From a virus, in the IMG/VR virus record IMGVR_UViG_3300008261_000086, positions 32,869 through 64,836 of that record: a DNA stretch of 31,968 nt; one strand, written 5' to 3'. Every line of letters begins with the position of its first letter. Position 1 is the stretch's first letter. Shown here in pieces: positions 8,131 through 15,063 of this stretch. Both the position numbers and the translations under genes were made by a program. The notes under the pieces were generated by a model. It did not search any database and was not told the origin of the DNA. It worked only from the letters and a program-made list of their open reading frames with translations.

Positions 8131-8795
8131 GGCAGCAACTCCCTAGCCATCAGTCCTGCCCTCTTGGAGTGAGGGCGCAGAACCTTGGCCATAGTTTCCG
8201 ACACAGTAGTCCAATCGTCGAAGTGAGCATCACTCCATGCCAGCATGGTCCTAGCAAGCCAGTAGGCGTCCACCACGTTGTTGCGGGTCGCAGTGCCAAA
8301 GGTGCTCTGGTCCAGCCCCGGAGTTGCCACAGCCATCATAGCGTCCTTGTCAGCATTACCCTTGCCGGTGACTGCGGCCTTCAACTCAGTTGGAGCCACC
8401 AGCAGCCACTTGTGCCCATATTGCTGGAGCATGTGCCGCACCAGCCCGTGCAAATGCCCTAGCTGGTAGATGCTGGTGCCACGCGCCCCAAAGGCATGAT
8501 CCTCAATAGCCACAAGTGCGCCTGGCTCTGCCCACAAGCGCAGCCAATCCTCAATCTCATGCAGCACATAGGTGGTGCGCGCCCACATGGCCTTGGGATC
8601 GCCCTGCTTGACCTCAGGAGAGGCGACAACGTGAATGCTGCCGGTGCCTGCCTTGGCGACCTCGCGCTTGCTGGTTGAGAAGGCAAGCACGCTCACCACC
8701 TCGCCATTCTCGTCCAGCAGCACGCCACCTGTACCGGCCAGTGACAGGTCCAGCCCTCCATAGCTTCCCAGCCGCACAGGCGCTCGCTTTTTCAT
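8127..8795 (-). CDS. RuvC-like Holliday junction resolvase
   Basis: A 222-residue RNase H-fold resolvase. It shows the RuvC pattern of spaced acidic residues: D16 in GGLDLSLAGTG, E98 in VAIED, and D176 in NNVVDAYWLA, plus a basic KAAVTGKGNADKD segment. RuvC enzymes cut four-way junctions using two metal ions; in phages they resolve recombination intermediates and branched DNA before packaging. It overlaps both neighbours by 4 bases (ATGA and GTGA), placing it in the recombination and replication operon with RecA and Mre11/Rad50 upstream. A related family of phage nucleases with the same fold could act on other branched DNA. Confidence 0.85.
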   Translation of the reverse strand: MKKRAPVRLGSYGGLDLSLAGTGGVLLDENGEVVSVLAFSTSKREVAKAGTGSIHVVASPEVKQGDPKAMWARTTYVLHEIEDWLRLWAEPGALVAIEDHAFGARGTSIYQLGHLHGLVRHMLQQYGHKWLLVAPTELKAAVTGKGNADKDAMMAVATPGLDQSTFGTATRNNVVDAYWLARTMLAWSDAHFDDWTTVSETMAKVLRPHSKRAGLMARELLP

Positions 8796-9010
8796 GCCCT
8801 CACCTTGCTGTCAACGGCAAAGCGCAGGGCCTCTGCGCGAGTGCAGTATTGCATAGACGCCTCGTCCAAGAGCGAGGGAGGAAAGGACAATGCCGCCTCT
8901 ACTGGCCCTGCGTAAAAGGCGCCCGTCTTCCAGCGCACGACTGCATAGTGCCGCTCGTCGGGCATGATGGTGGATGCCCACGTCCAATTCTCTGCTGCCT
9001 GCCGCATCAT
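8792..9010 (-). CDS. Hypothetical protein
   Basis: A 72-residue protein. The start is the ATG at 9010, 6 bases after a strong GGAGG; an upstream GTG has no such site. The stop overlaps the resolvase start (ATGA). No motif is recognised. Confidence 0.7.
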   Translation of the reverse strand: MMRQAAENWTWASTIMPDERHYAVVRWKTGAFYAGPVEAALSFPPSLLDEASMQYCTRAEALRFAVDSKVRA

Positions 9011-9036
9011 CTCGTTCCTCCCGCGCACAACTTAAA

Positions 9037-9058
9037 GCAGCCAGCCAGTGCAGCCAGC
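9037..9058. repeat. Short direct repeat in a 78-base gap
   Basis: GCAGCCAGC occurs twice (9037-9045 and 9050-9058). The gap from 9011 to 9088 otherwise holds only a ribosome-binding site and no clear promoter. Confidence 0.4.
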
Positions 9059-9088
9059 ACAATGCACTAGGCTATTGATGCTTAGGTC

Positions 9089-9292
9089 TTAGGGGCGCAG
9101 CTTGTGGCGCAAGGCGCGGTGCTCATGGCAGCACCCAGAGCGATTCCAAGAGGCCACCATGTTCTTGCAGTCATCAATCACGCACGGCCTAGCGGCCACA
9201 GAGTGCTCTGGGCAATAACCACGCCAGGCAAAGTTCGTTCCGTAGGGCTTGGTGTAGGTACAACCCGGGAACTTGCAGGCGTAACGGCCCAT
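9089..9292 (-). CDS. Small protein with two C-x4-C...C-x2-H zinc-finger units
   Basis: A 67-residue protein beginning at the ATG at 9292, which has GGAG 8 bases upstream; longer in-frame starts lack a site and overlap the adjoining 31-codon gene. It contains two similar units, C-x4-C-x15-C-x2-H and C-x4-C-x(11-12)-C-x2-H, apparently an internal duplication, each able to bind one zinc. Small zinc proteins of this size in phages often bind host proteins or nucleic acid; the function here is unknown. Confidence 0.75.
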   Translation of the reverse strand: MGRYACKFPGCTYTKPYGTNFAWRGYCPEHSVAARPCVIDDCKNMVASWNRSGCCHEHRALRHKLRP

Positions 9293-9296
9293 ACGG

Positions 9297-9392
9297 TCAT
9301 CTCCCCGACACATCCCGACTGAGCCAACCGATAGCGTAGCCACAGACAAAGAATACCACGGCCCCTAGCAGTTGCAGCATGTCCAGCATCAT
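9297..9392 (-). CDS. 31-residue single-membrane-segment protein
   Basis: A very short gene with consistent signals. ATG at 9392, AGGAA 8 bases upstream, ATGA overlap with the stop of the previous gene, and a TGA at 9297-9299, five bases before the next ATG. The product consists almost wholly of one hydrophobic helix (LQLLGAVVFFVCGYAIGWL) with a basic C-terminal tail (SRDVSGR), predicting insertion into the inner membrane. Possible roles include host takeover, superinfection exclusion or lysis timing; none can be shown. Confidence 0.7.
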   Translation of the reverse strand: MMLDMLQLLGAVVFFVCGYAIGWLSRDVSGR

Positions 9393-9595
9393 GACTTGTT
9401 CCTATAGAGGTGCGCGGAGATTTCCTTAGCAATTCGCAGGTACTCAACATGGGTCAGCGGCAGCGCGTCCTGCGTATTGGCAAAGTAGACCTCGTCCAGG
9501 TCCACTCCCCACGGGCGAATGCGGTACACCACGTCAACCACAATGGAGCCTGCTGGCGTGTCAACCTGAGTGCAATAGGTCTTTGCAGGAGTCAT
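9389..9595 (-). CDS. Hypothetical protein
   Basis: A 68-residue protein starting at ATG 9595, preceded by AAAGGA. It overlaps the genes on each side by 4 bases. The sequence alternates beta-forming residues (SIVVDVVYRI) with a C-terminal helix. No family is recognised. Confidence 0.65.
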   Translation of the reverse strand: MTPAKTYCTQVDTPAGSIVVDVVYRIRPWGVDLDEVYFANTQDALPLTHVEYLRIAKEISAHLYRNKS

Positions 9596-9846
9596 GGATG
9601 GTCCTTTGCCGTCAGGCTGCACATCACGGAGGGCTCGACGCTGTTTAGGTAGCCAACGCTCTCAGCCCGCATAATCGACATACCAGCCATGAAGGCATGG
9701 CGAATCGGCATCAGGTAGCGCCCTGCGTCCTTTTGAGTCAGCCTGCGTGCTGGGTAAGACAGCAAGTTGCCCGCATGATCCCGAATAGCCACAGCAAAGT
9801 GATCGGCAACGCCCGGGTCTGACTCAACTGATACAGTAAAGCGCAT
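9592..9846 (-). CDS. Hypothetical protein
   Basis: An 84-residue protein with an N-terminal beta-like segment (RFTVSVE) and a C-terminal helix. ATGA overlap with the downstream gene. No motif is recognised. Confidence 0.65.
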   Translation of the reverse strand: MRFTVSVESDPGVADHFAVAIRDHAGNLLSYPARRLTQKDAGRYLMPIRHAFMAGMSIMRAESVGYLNSVEPSVMCSLTAKDHP

Positions 9847-9854
9847 GGGCTACC

Positions 9855-10304
9855 TCACAGGCTATCAGGAACAGGCACAGCCGCCACAATGTTGGCTGCA
9901 CCACGATCCCACAATGTCTGCATGCGCTCCCCAATTGCGGCCCGCATGGACTCGGCACCTGCCTTGCGCGCCACTTGGATTTGCTCCGTCACGCTCTCTT
10001 GGGCGTACTGCAATTCCCGCTTGAGCCGGTAGACCTCGTCCAGTAGCGCAGCTACATCCTCTGGCGCATGGGCAATAAACGTCGCATTCGCCAGTGCTAC
10101 TTGGTGACCCGGCGTGGGCTTGTCCTCGTCGCCATAGCAGACCACAAAACGGTCCCAAGAAGTGAAGGCAAGGCGGGGGTCTCCTTGCTCGGAGCAGATG
10201 CCGACCTCCTGTGGATCGTAGGTCGCGGCTTCATCAACACGCCAAGGAAAGGGCGTAATGAGGTCCAAGCGATACTCAATTGCTTCTAGGTCTTTGTCCG
10301 TCAT
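9855..10304 (-). CDS. Ead/Ea22-like phage protein
   Basis: A 149-residue protein resembling the Ead/Ea22-like group common in phage early regions. The N-terminus (MTDKDLEAIEYR...TPFPW) matches the usual 'MTPEELAxIExR...TPGPW' opening, and the middle (ANATFIAHAPEDVAALLDEVYRLKREL) matches the typical 'AxFIAHAxxDVxxLLxEVxRLR' segment. The helical rear half is likely a coiled coil. The function of this group is not established. It overlaps the zinc-ribbon gene upstream by an ATGA. Shorter genes at 12500-13513 and 20051 share parts of this design. Confidence 0.75.
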   Translation of the reverse strand: MTDKDLEAIEYRLDLITPFPWRVDEAATYDPQEVGICSEQGDPRLAFTSWDRFVVCYGDEDKPTPGHQVALANATFIAHAPEDVAALLDEVYRLKRELQYAQESVTEQIQVARKAGAESMRAAIGERMQTLWDRGAANIVAAVPVPDSL

Positions 10305-10504
10305 CGGCTCTTTCTGTCTCTGTTTGCGTAGAACTCGCGACTGATTCGCTTGACCATGGCCATGTCGTCAATAAGCAGCCGTTGGGGCTGGCTCTTCTCT
10401 CTAGCAACCGCAGTTCGACACCTGGCGCAGAGTGCGCGCTTTTCGACCTTGGTGCGTGACACACGCAGCAGCGTTAACGGGCACAGGCACTTCTCGCAGT
10501 TCAT
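10301..10504 (-). CDS. Small zinc-ribbon protein
   Basis: A 67-residue basic protein with C3-x2-C6 and a second C-x2-C pair (CARC) 20 residues later, a four-cysteine zinc ribbon, followed by a basic helix. The ATGA overlaps join it to ThyX upstream and the Ead-like gene downstream. Likely nucleic-acid or protein binding; function unknown. Confidence 0.7.
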   Translation of the reverse strand: MNCEKCLCPLTLLRVSRTKVEKRALCARCRTAVAREKSQPQRLLIDDMAMVKRISREFYANRDRKSR

Positions 10505-12306
10505 GTGCCTTCCCGTTGGTAGATCGCCTCGTTGGGGACCAGCTTTCGCAACTGCACCCAGCCACGGAAGTTCCCGCTGGGCACATCAGCGGCACTGGCC
10601 ATAGCCACATGCTCAAACGGGCTCATGTGGCCAGAGGCCCGCAGGCGCTCGCACAATTCAATGTCTGCCCAGGGGTTACGCTCTCCGTCATGGGTGAGAT
10701 ACGACACCCGCGCACAGCGCCCCACAGACACCTGCCGCACCTGCTCCTCGGAGTAGCCACCTGCGCGCAACTCGTCTGCGTCATCCATGAGCGGCATATG
10801 CCAAAACCCCGCCTCCACGAACTTGGGGCGATTGGCGCGGTAAACCGCCTCCATCCGTGAGGCGATTTCCTTGATCTCCGGCTGGGCGTCCTTGTGGTTC
10901 CGCAGGGCAAAGAAGTTTTCCCACTCGGTTGCGGTGCAGATGACCGTTTGCCACATGAACGGCTCCAAGAGCCGATTCACCAGTTGCTTGTGGACGCCCA
11001 GCGACTTGAGGTGCTTGGCACGGTTCATGGCGTCAAGGCGGGCTGCGTGCCATTGGTACCTGGCAGCATCCTGCACCTCCAGCGGCAACGCCGCTTCTGC
11101 CTGCATACCCTTCTGGTTGGCTCCCCAGTAGGTTGGCACGAATGGGTCCAACTCCACTCGGGACATCATCTTCTCAATAGGGATGGCACGGGAGGATGCG
11201 GAGTTACGGGAGTTATGAACGACGACGCCATTCGCCAAAAAGTTTGGATAATCTCCGGCAATCTCAAGGTCGTATGTTTTTTCAACTCCGCGAAACACTA
11301 CTTCATCAACAGTCACAGCTGCGCCATACAAATAAGTATCTCCCTGCCATCCTTGTTTTCGATGCATGTCGTCATGGCACTTATCACAAACCAATGTGAT
11401 ATTACTCTCGTCAAGCGCACGAGACACATCTTGATATACTGGAACCAAATGATGAATGTCTGTACCGTTTGTCACGCGACAAATACGGCACAAAGGATCC
11501 ACTTCTTGCATTTTTTTGCGTTGTTTTCGTTGCCACATTGAGCGCCATACGCCATTGATCTTTGTAAGGCTTAATGGATCTTTTTTATCGGAATCGCGTT
11601 TGCCAAATTTGCGAACCAATATCTGGCTACCTGGCCGCAACTCTCCAATAGGCTTCCAGCCATCCGTAGTTAGGACTCGATGATCCTTACTGCCAGCCAC
11701 ACGAAATTCGCTAGCACGGACCTCGTAGACCTCTTTTTCGCCAGACTCATAAACAGCTTTGACATGAGATGTCTGAATGTCTCCTGTATCTTCATTGAGT
11801 TGGCGTATGTGCATTTCCGCAAGCTTGTTTTTCATATCAAACCGCGTGTGCTCCGGAATGTGGTTCCGCCACGCAATCAAGTCTTTTCCTAGAATGTGCC
11901 ATACCCTCCCACGCTTTTGTGCCGGTAAAGCACCAGATCGGCATAGCAAATTGATATTGAACTGATTCGCCATCCCCATCATCGTGGCCGCTTGCTTTGG
12001 CGTGTAAATTTGATCCGGTACAAAATCAGCGGGGTAGTTCTTCTTTGGATTAGCTTTTGTACGCCTTGCGCCATTAAGCCATTTGTCTACAAACTCATCC
12101 AAGCGCATACAGTACACACGCTTGTGTTGCCCTTTGGAAGTTCCAGCTGGCAAATCAAACTCCAGCATGGCATCTCCAGCCAAACACAACTGCCTGTGCG
12201 TGTTGAACTCACTCAGCACAATGCGCGGAAACGTGACCTCAAAAGTGGTCAGGCGATAGCCACTGGGAGCCAGGTGGTCAGCCAGAATGCGAGCGGAATA
12301 GCCCAT
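10501..12306 (-). CDS. thyX: Flavin-dependent thymidylate synthase ThyX interrupted by an intein
   Basis: ThyX makes dTMP from dUMP with methylenetetrahydrofolate, FAD and NADPH, supplying thymidylate for phage DNA. The 601-residue precursor has a 40-residue N-extein ending EFNTHRQL, a 325-residue intein, and a 236-residue C-extein beginning SRNSASSRAIP. Joined, the exteins restore the ThyX signature THRxx-SRNSASSRAxP, giving a normal 276-residue enzyme. The intein thus sits exactly in the substrate-binding motif, so the enzyme should be inactive until splicing. The start is ATG 12306 with AGAGGA upstream and TGATG overlap with the previous gene. The extein is GC-rich, the intein is not. No ThyA is seen. 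Confidence 0.95.
   Translation of the reverse strand: MGYSARILADHLAPSGYRLTTFEVTFPRIVLSEFNTHRQLCLAGDAMLEFDLPAGTSKGQHKRVYCMRLDEFVDKWLNGARRTKANPKKNYPADFVPDQIYTPKQAATMMGMANQFNINLLCRSGALPAQKRGRVWHILGKDLIAWRNHIPEHTRFDMKNKLAEMHIRQLNEDTGDIQTSHVKAVYESGEKEVYEVRASEFRVAGSKDHRVLTTDGWKPIGELRPGSQILVRKFGKRDSDKKDPLSLTKINGVWRSMWQRKQRKKMQEVDPLCRICRVTNGTDIHHLVPVYQDVSRALDESNITLVCDKCHDDMHRKQGWQGDTYLYGAAVTVDEVVFRGVEKTYDLEIAGDYPNFLANGVVVHNSRNSASSRAIPIEKMMSRVELDPFVPTYWGANQKGMQAEAALPLEVQDAARYQWHAARLDAMNRAKHLKSLGVHKQLVNRLLEPFMWQTVICTATEWENFFALRNHKDAQPEIKEIASRMEAVYRANRPKFVEAGFWHMPLMDDADELRAGGYSEEQVRQVSVGRCARVSYLTHDGERNPWADIELCERLRASGHMSPFEHVAMASAADVPSGNFRGWVQLRKLVPNEAIYQREGT
11212..12186 (-). mobile_element. Intein with HTH and HNH homing endonuclease domains in ThyX
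   Basis: The element encodes 325 residues from C1 (CLAGDAMLEF, splicing block A) to the terminal H-N (block G, NGVVVHN), with Ser as the +1 residue. Block B is near residues 163-173 (GSKDHRVLT) and block F near 300-315. Residues about 50-110 contain a segment like excisionase-type HTH domains (YTPKQAATMMG...GRVWHILGKDLIAW). Residues 233-275 form an HNH nuclease (C233-x2-C236, H245-H246, C267-x2-C270-H271, H275). The DNA is visibly AT-richer than the exteins, as expected for a horizontally mobile element. All residues needed for splicing are present. The cut site would be the intein-free thyX allele. Confidence 0.92.
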
Positions 12307-12500
12307 CAGAGGAGTCCTCTTTCGTACTTTTCGACCTTGGTCAGTTCGGTGCGCTCGCCCTTGAGTGGCTTGGGGGGCTTGGTACGGGCCTGCATTTTTG
12401 CCCTACAGTGGTAGCAGGTGGCGTCCTTGCCCTGCACTCGGTTGCCGTCGCAGGCGACCTGGCTAACGCAGATGCGGACATTGTAGTTGAGACTGGGCAT
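12306..12500 (-). CDS. Small cysteine-containing protein
   Basis: A 64-residue protein beginning at ATG 12500, where TGATG overlaps the preceding stop; an apparent longer reading frame upstream is out-of-frame shadow of the next gene. It contains four cysteines (C12, C18 and the CYHC pair) that could bind zinc, and a basic C-terminus. Function unknown. Confidence 0.65.
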   Translation of the reverse strand: MPSLNYNVRICVSQVACDGNRVQGKDATCYHCRAKMQARTKPPKPLKGERTELTKVEKYERGLL

Positions 12501-12817
12501 CACCCCTCCTTCAACGCCTTCAGTTCTTGGATCTCTGGGCCGTCCTGCCACGGGTACTGAGCAACGAACCGGGCGATAGCAACGCGCAGCCGCTGGACCT
12601 CGGCCATCGCCTCGTCGCGTTCCCTCTGCGCCTCGGTGATAGCGGCAGTGATCTGCGCCTCGCTCATGCGGTCGTCGGAACTCACCCGATCCAGCGCAGC
12701 CCACGCCTCCCGCAGCGCCTTCGCCATTTCGGGGAACCACTGGTGAATCTCGGCGGGGGCCGCAGGGTGTACTTCGGCGTGCATAGTCTCTAGCCGGAAT
12801 AGGTCTTCAAGGGTCAT
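12500..12817 (-). CDS. Small helical protein of an Ead-like paralogue cluster
   Basis: A 105-residue, mostly helical protein (MTLEDLFRLE...KALREAWAALDRV...) with a coiled-coil-like centre (EAQRERDEAMAEVQRLR). ATG 12817 follows GGGGAGGG. It shares the opening and the KALREA segment with the two genes upstream, including a 17-base identical DNA stretch. Function unknown. Confidence 0.7.
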   Translation of the reverse strand: MTLEDLFRLETMHAEVHPAAPAEIHQWFPEMAKALREAWAALDRVSSDDRMSEAQITAAITEAQRERDEAMAEVQRLRVAIARFVAQYPWQDGPEIQELKALKEG

Positions 12818-13172
12818 TATCCCTCCCCTTCAGCACTCGCCGCGCCGTGTCCCAGCAGTCCGCGAGTCGCTGGTCATTGACCTCTACGATGCCGCGCAGC
12901 CGCTCGGCCTCGGCACGGGCCTTGTTGTAGTCCAGCGTGATCGTCTTCACCTTGAGCAGTAGAGCGTCCGCAGTCATCTCTGCCGGATCGCCGTCGCCGT
13001 ATTCCTCCTTGATGAATGCAAGTTCGTCTAGCGCCTCCCCAAGCTCGGCCCGCGCCTCCCGCAGCGCCTTGACCAGCAGCAACGTGTCCTGCGCGAAGAC
13101 CGCAGTCGGCCCGCCTATCCACATGGCAGCGGCTTGCTTGTTTTCGATATTGTCCAGCTCTTCTGGCGTCAT
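12807..13172 (-). CDS. Small helical protein of an Ead-like paralogue cluster
   Basis: A 121-residue protein starting at ATG 13172 with GGGGAG 7 bases upstream and an ATGA overlap. It opens MTPEELDNIENK, continues LLLVKALREARAEL and has an acidic middle plus a coiled-coil end (KARAEAERLRG). It is a likely paralogue of its neighbours. The function is not known. Confidence 0.72.
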   Translation of the reverse strand: MTPEELDNIENKQAAAMWIGGPTAVFAQDTLLLVKALREARAELGEALDELAFIKEEYGDGDPAEMTADALLLKVKTITLDYNKARAEAERLRGIVEVNDQRLADCWDTARRVLKGRDNDP

Positions 13173-13513
13173 TCGTCGCTCCCCTCGTATTCGCGCAACC
13201 GCAGCAGATGCGCCCGCGACTGCTCCACCAGTTTTTCGATGCGGTTGCCGTTCCTCGGAGCCTTCACAAGCTCCTCGACTAGATAGGTCAGCAGAGCGGT
13301 CGAGGTGAGCATACGGTCGCACTCCTGCTCGGCAGCGATGGCGTCGTTGCGATAGTCCTCTCGATCCTTCCACGCCTCCCGCAGCGCCTTGGACATGTCC
13401 CAGAAGTCACGCTTGTCCCACCATTGAGCGAAAAGGAACCGCCGCTCCACCTCGTTCTTTTTGAGGTATCCGGCCCAACGCTTCTCGATCTCGTCCAGTT
13501 GCTCAGGGGTCAT
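13169..13513 (-). CDS. Small helical protein of an Ead-like paralogue cluster
   Basis: A 114-residue protein opening MTPEQLDEIEKRWAGY and containing SKALREAWKDRE. Third adjacent member of the same design. GAGAGG precedes the ATG, and its stop overlaps the next start (ATGA). Function unknown. Confidence 0.72.
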   Translation of the reverse strand: MTPEQLDEIEKRWAGYLKKNEVERRFLFAQWWDKRDFWDMSKALREAWKDREDYRNDAIAAEQECDRMLTSTALLTYLVEELVKAPRNGNRIEKLVEQSRAHLLRLREYEGSDE

Positions 13514-13716
13514 CGCACACCTCTCAATTGACGCACCTCGGCCACAAGGCGCAGGACGTGTGGTTCAGCAGCAGAGCGGCCAGACCCCTCACAGGTCGGG
13601 CAGGCACGCCCCAGGTTCCAGCGATCCTCACCAGAGCCGTAGCAAGTGGTGCAGACAATGAGGCGGCGGGCTTCCTTTTCCCACTGCTCAAGTTCAAAGG
13701 GAGTGGGGGACTGCAT
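13510..13716 (-). CDS. Small protein with two DnaJ-type CxxCxGxG zinc motifs
   Basis: A 68-residue protein with CTTCYGSG and CPTCEGSG, spaced 13 residues apart, which is the zinc-finger repeat of DnaJ chaperones (C-x2-C-x-G-x-G). Two repeats would bind one zinc. No J-domain is present, so it is not a co-chaperone by itself. The start is 3 bases from the end of the sliding clamp gene, and its stop overlaps the next gene. Confidence 0.75.
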   Translation of the reverse strand: MQSPTPFELEQWEKEARRLIVCTTCYGSGEDRWNLGRACPTCEGSGRSAAEPHVLRLVAEVRQLRGVR

Positions 13717-13718
13717 AC

Positions 13719-14840
13719 CTAAGCCCTCACCGGCATGAGTACATAGACATGCGACTCGTCACCAACAGGCCGCATCCGCACGGGGTCCGTGTCGCCCGTA
13801 ATGCTCAGGACCATCTTCGTCCCCGCTGCCGTCATCAGCATGTCCTGCACATAGCGCCCGTTTAGGTTGATCTTAGTGGCCTGGCCTGCGAACTCCACCG
13901 GCAGGCTGTCCACTGCCTCACCCACCTCGACGTGACGGGACGACAACTGCATACGACCATCTTCCAGAGCTAGCGTGACCGCAGCCGAATGATCCTGCGC
14001 CATCAGCAGCACTCGCCGCAGCACCTCCAGCATGGCTCCACGATCCGCAAAGACCGGCTTGGCCGACTCCTTGGGCATCACCTGTTGATACGCAGGAAAG
14101 GCACCATCGATCAGGCGTGCCGTATAGGTCAGCCCCTGCCGCCGGTAGGTGAGGGTGTTTTCGTTGAACGCCAACTCGGCAGGTGCCGCAGTCTCCTCAC
14201 CCAGCAGCTTGCGAAGTTCGCCAACCGCCTTGCGGGAGATAATGACCCCTGCATCCTTGAGGCCATAGCGGCGGTCGTCCTTGAGGGCGTACATTGACAG
14301 ACGGTGCCCATCGGTGGCCACCAAGTTGACGCCATCAGGAGTCGGGTCCACATAGACACCGTTGAGGTTATAGCGAGTCTCGTCGGAGGACATAGCAAAG
14401 GCCACAGCCTCCAGAGCATCCTTGAACGCCTCGCGCTCCACCGTTTGGTACGCCTGCGCCTCTGGCGTGGGCATGGCAGGGAAGTCCTCTGCCGCCTGAC
14501 CAGCCAGCTTGAACGAGGCTGCGCCGCTGGTGACCTCCAGCCGGTTATTGGCTGCGCTCTTGAGGCGCACCGTCATGTCCGGCAGCACCTTGGCGATGTC
14601 GAACAGCAACTTGGCAGGAACCGCCACAGTGCCTGGCTTTTTGATCTCGCATGGGTGCTGTGAGCACAGGCCCAACTTCAGGTCGTAAGCACGCACCGTC
14701 AACCGGCCACCCTCTGGAGTCTCGTTGGCCTCCAGCAGCACCGTCGAGAGGATGGGCAAAGAACCTTTCTTATCAGCGGTAATGCCCTGCGCTCGCGCCA
14801 GGGCGGCCTTGAGTTCGTGCGTTGCAATCGTGATGTCCAT
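13719..14840 (-). CDS. dnaN: DNA polymerase III beta subunit (sliding clamp)
   Basis: A 373-residue bacterial-type beta clamp, the usual family length. Visible marks are the three-domain spread of the family, DETRYNLNGVY, ATDGHRLS in the second domain, GAFPAYQQVMP in the third, and the C-terminus YVLMPVRA, matching the MPxR ending of host clamps. The ring encircles DNA and tethers polymerases and other enzymes carrying the QLxLF-type motif. It should form a dimer in the cytoplasm. AGAGGA precedes the ATG. No clamp-loader gene is in the window, so the host loader may be used. A partner candidate is the methyltransferase at 29408, whose C-terminus is QLRLF. Confidence 0.97.
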   Translation of the reverse strand: MDITIATHELKAALARAQGITADKKGSLPILSTVLLEANETPEGGRLTVRAYDLKLGLCSQHPCEIKKPGTVAVPAKLLFDIAKVLPDMTVRLKSAANNRLEVTSGAASFKLAGQAAEDFPAMPTPEAQAYQTVEREAFKDALEAVAFAMSSDETRYNLNGVYVDPTPDGVNLVATDGHRLSMYALKDDRRYGLKDAGVIISRKAVGELRKLLGEETAAPAELAFNENTLTYRRQGLTYTARLIDGAFPAYQQVMPKESAKPVFADRGAMLEVLRRVLLMAQDHSAAVTLALEDGRMQLSSRHVEVGEAVDSLPVEFAGQATKINLNGRYVQDMLMTAAGTKMVLSITGDTDPVRMRPVGDESHVYVLMPVRA

Positions 14841-14850
14841 GTGCAGTCCT

Positions 14851-15063
14851 CTAGTGGTTACCGGGAAAGGTGTCGTCCCATGGCAATGGGGAATTGGGGG
14901 TCCGCAGGATAGAGAACTCCTGCGGACCCTGTTGCGAGACTTGCTGTCGGAGTCGTTGTATTTCTTCGATCAGGTCAAGGATGTCGTCACGGGTCGCCAG
15001 CAGTCCTTCCATCGCTGCCGCCCACAACATTGCCAAGCGTGCGTCCGTTACTGGTTGCCTCAT
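14851..15063 (-). CDS. Small helical protein, unknown function
   Basis: A 70-residue product if the ATG at 15063 is used (AAAGG upstream). It overlaps the four-HTH gene by 77 bases, an unusually long overlap here; a later ATG at 15012 would reduce it but has no good site. It contains a helix EGLLATRDDILDLIEEIQRLRQQ similar to the helical part of Ead-like proteins. It ends 10 bases before the clamp start. Confidence 0.55.
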   Translation of the reverse strand: MRQPVTDARLAMLWAAAMEGLLATRDDILDLIEEIQRLRQQVSQQGPQEFSILRTPNSPLPWDDTFPGNH

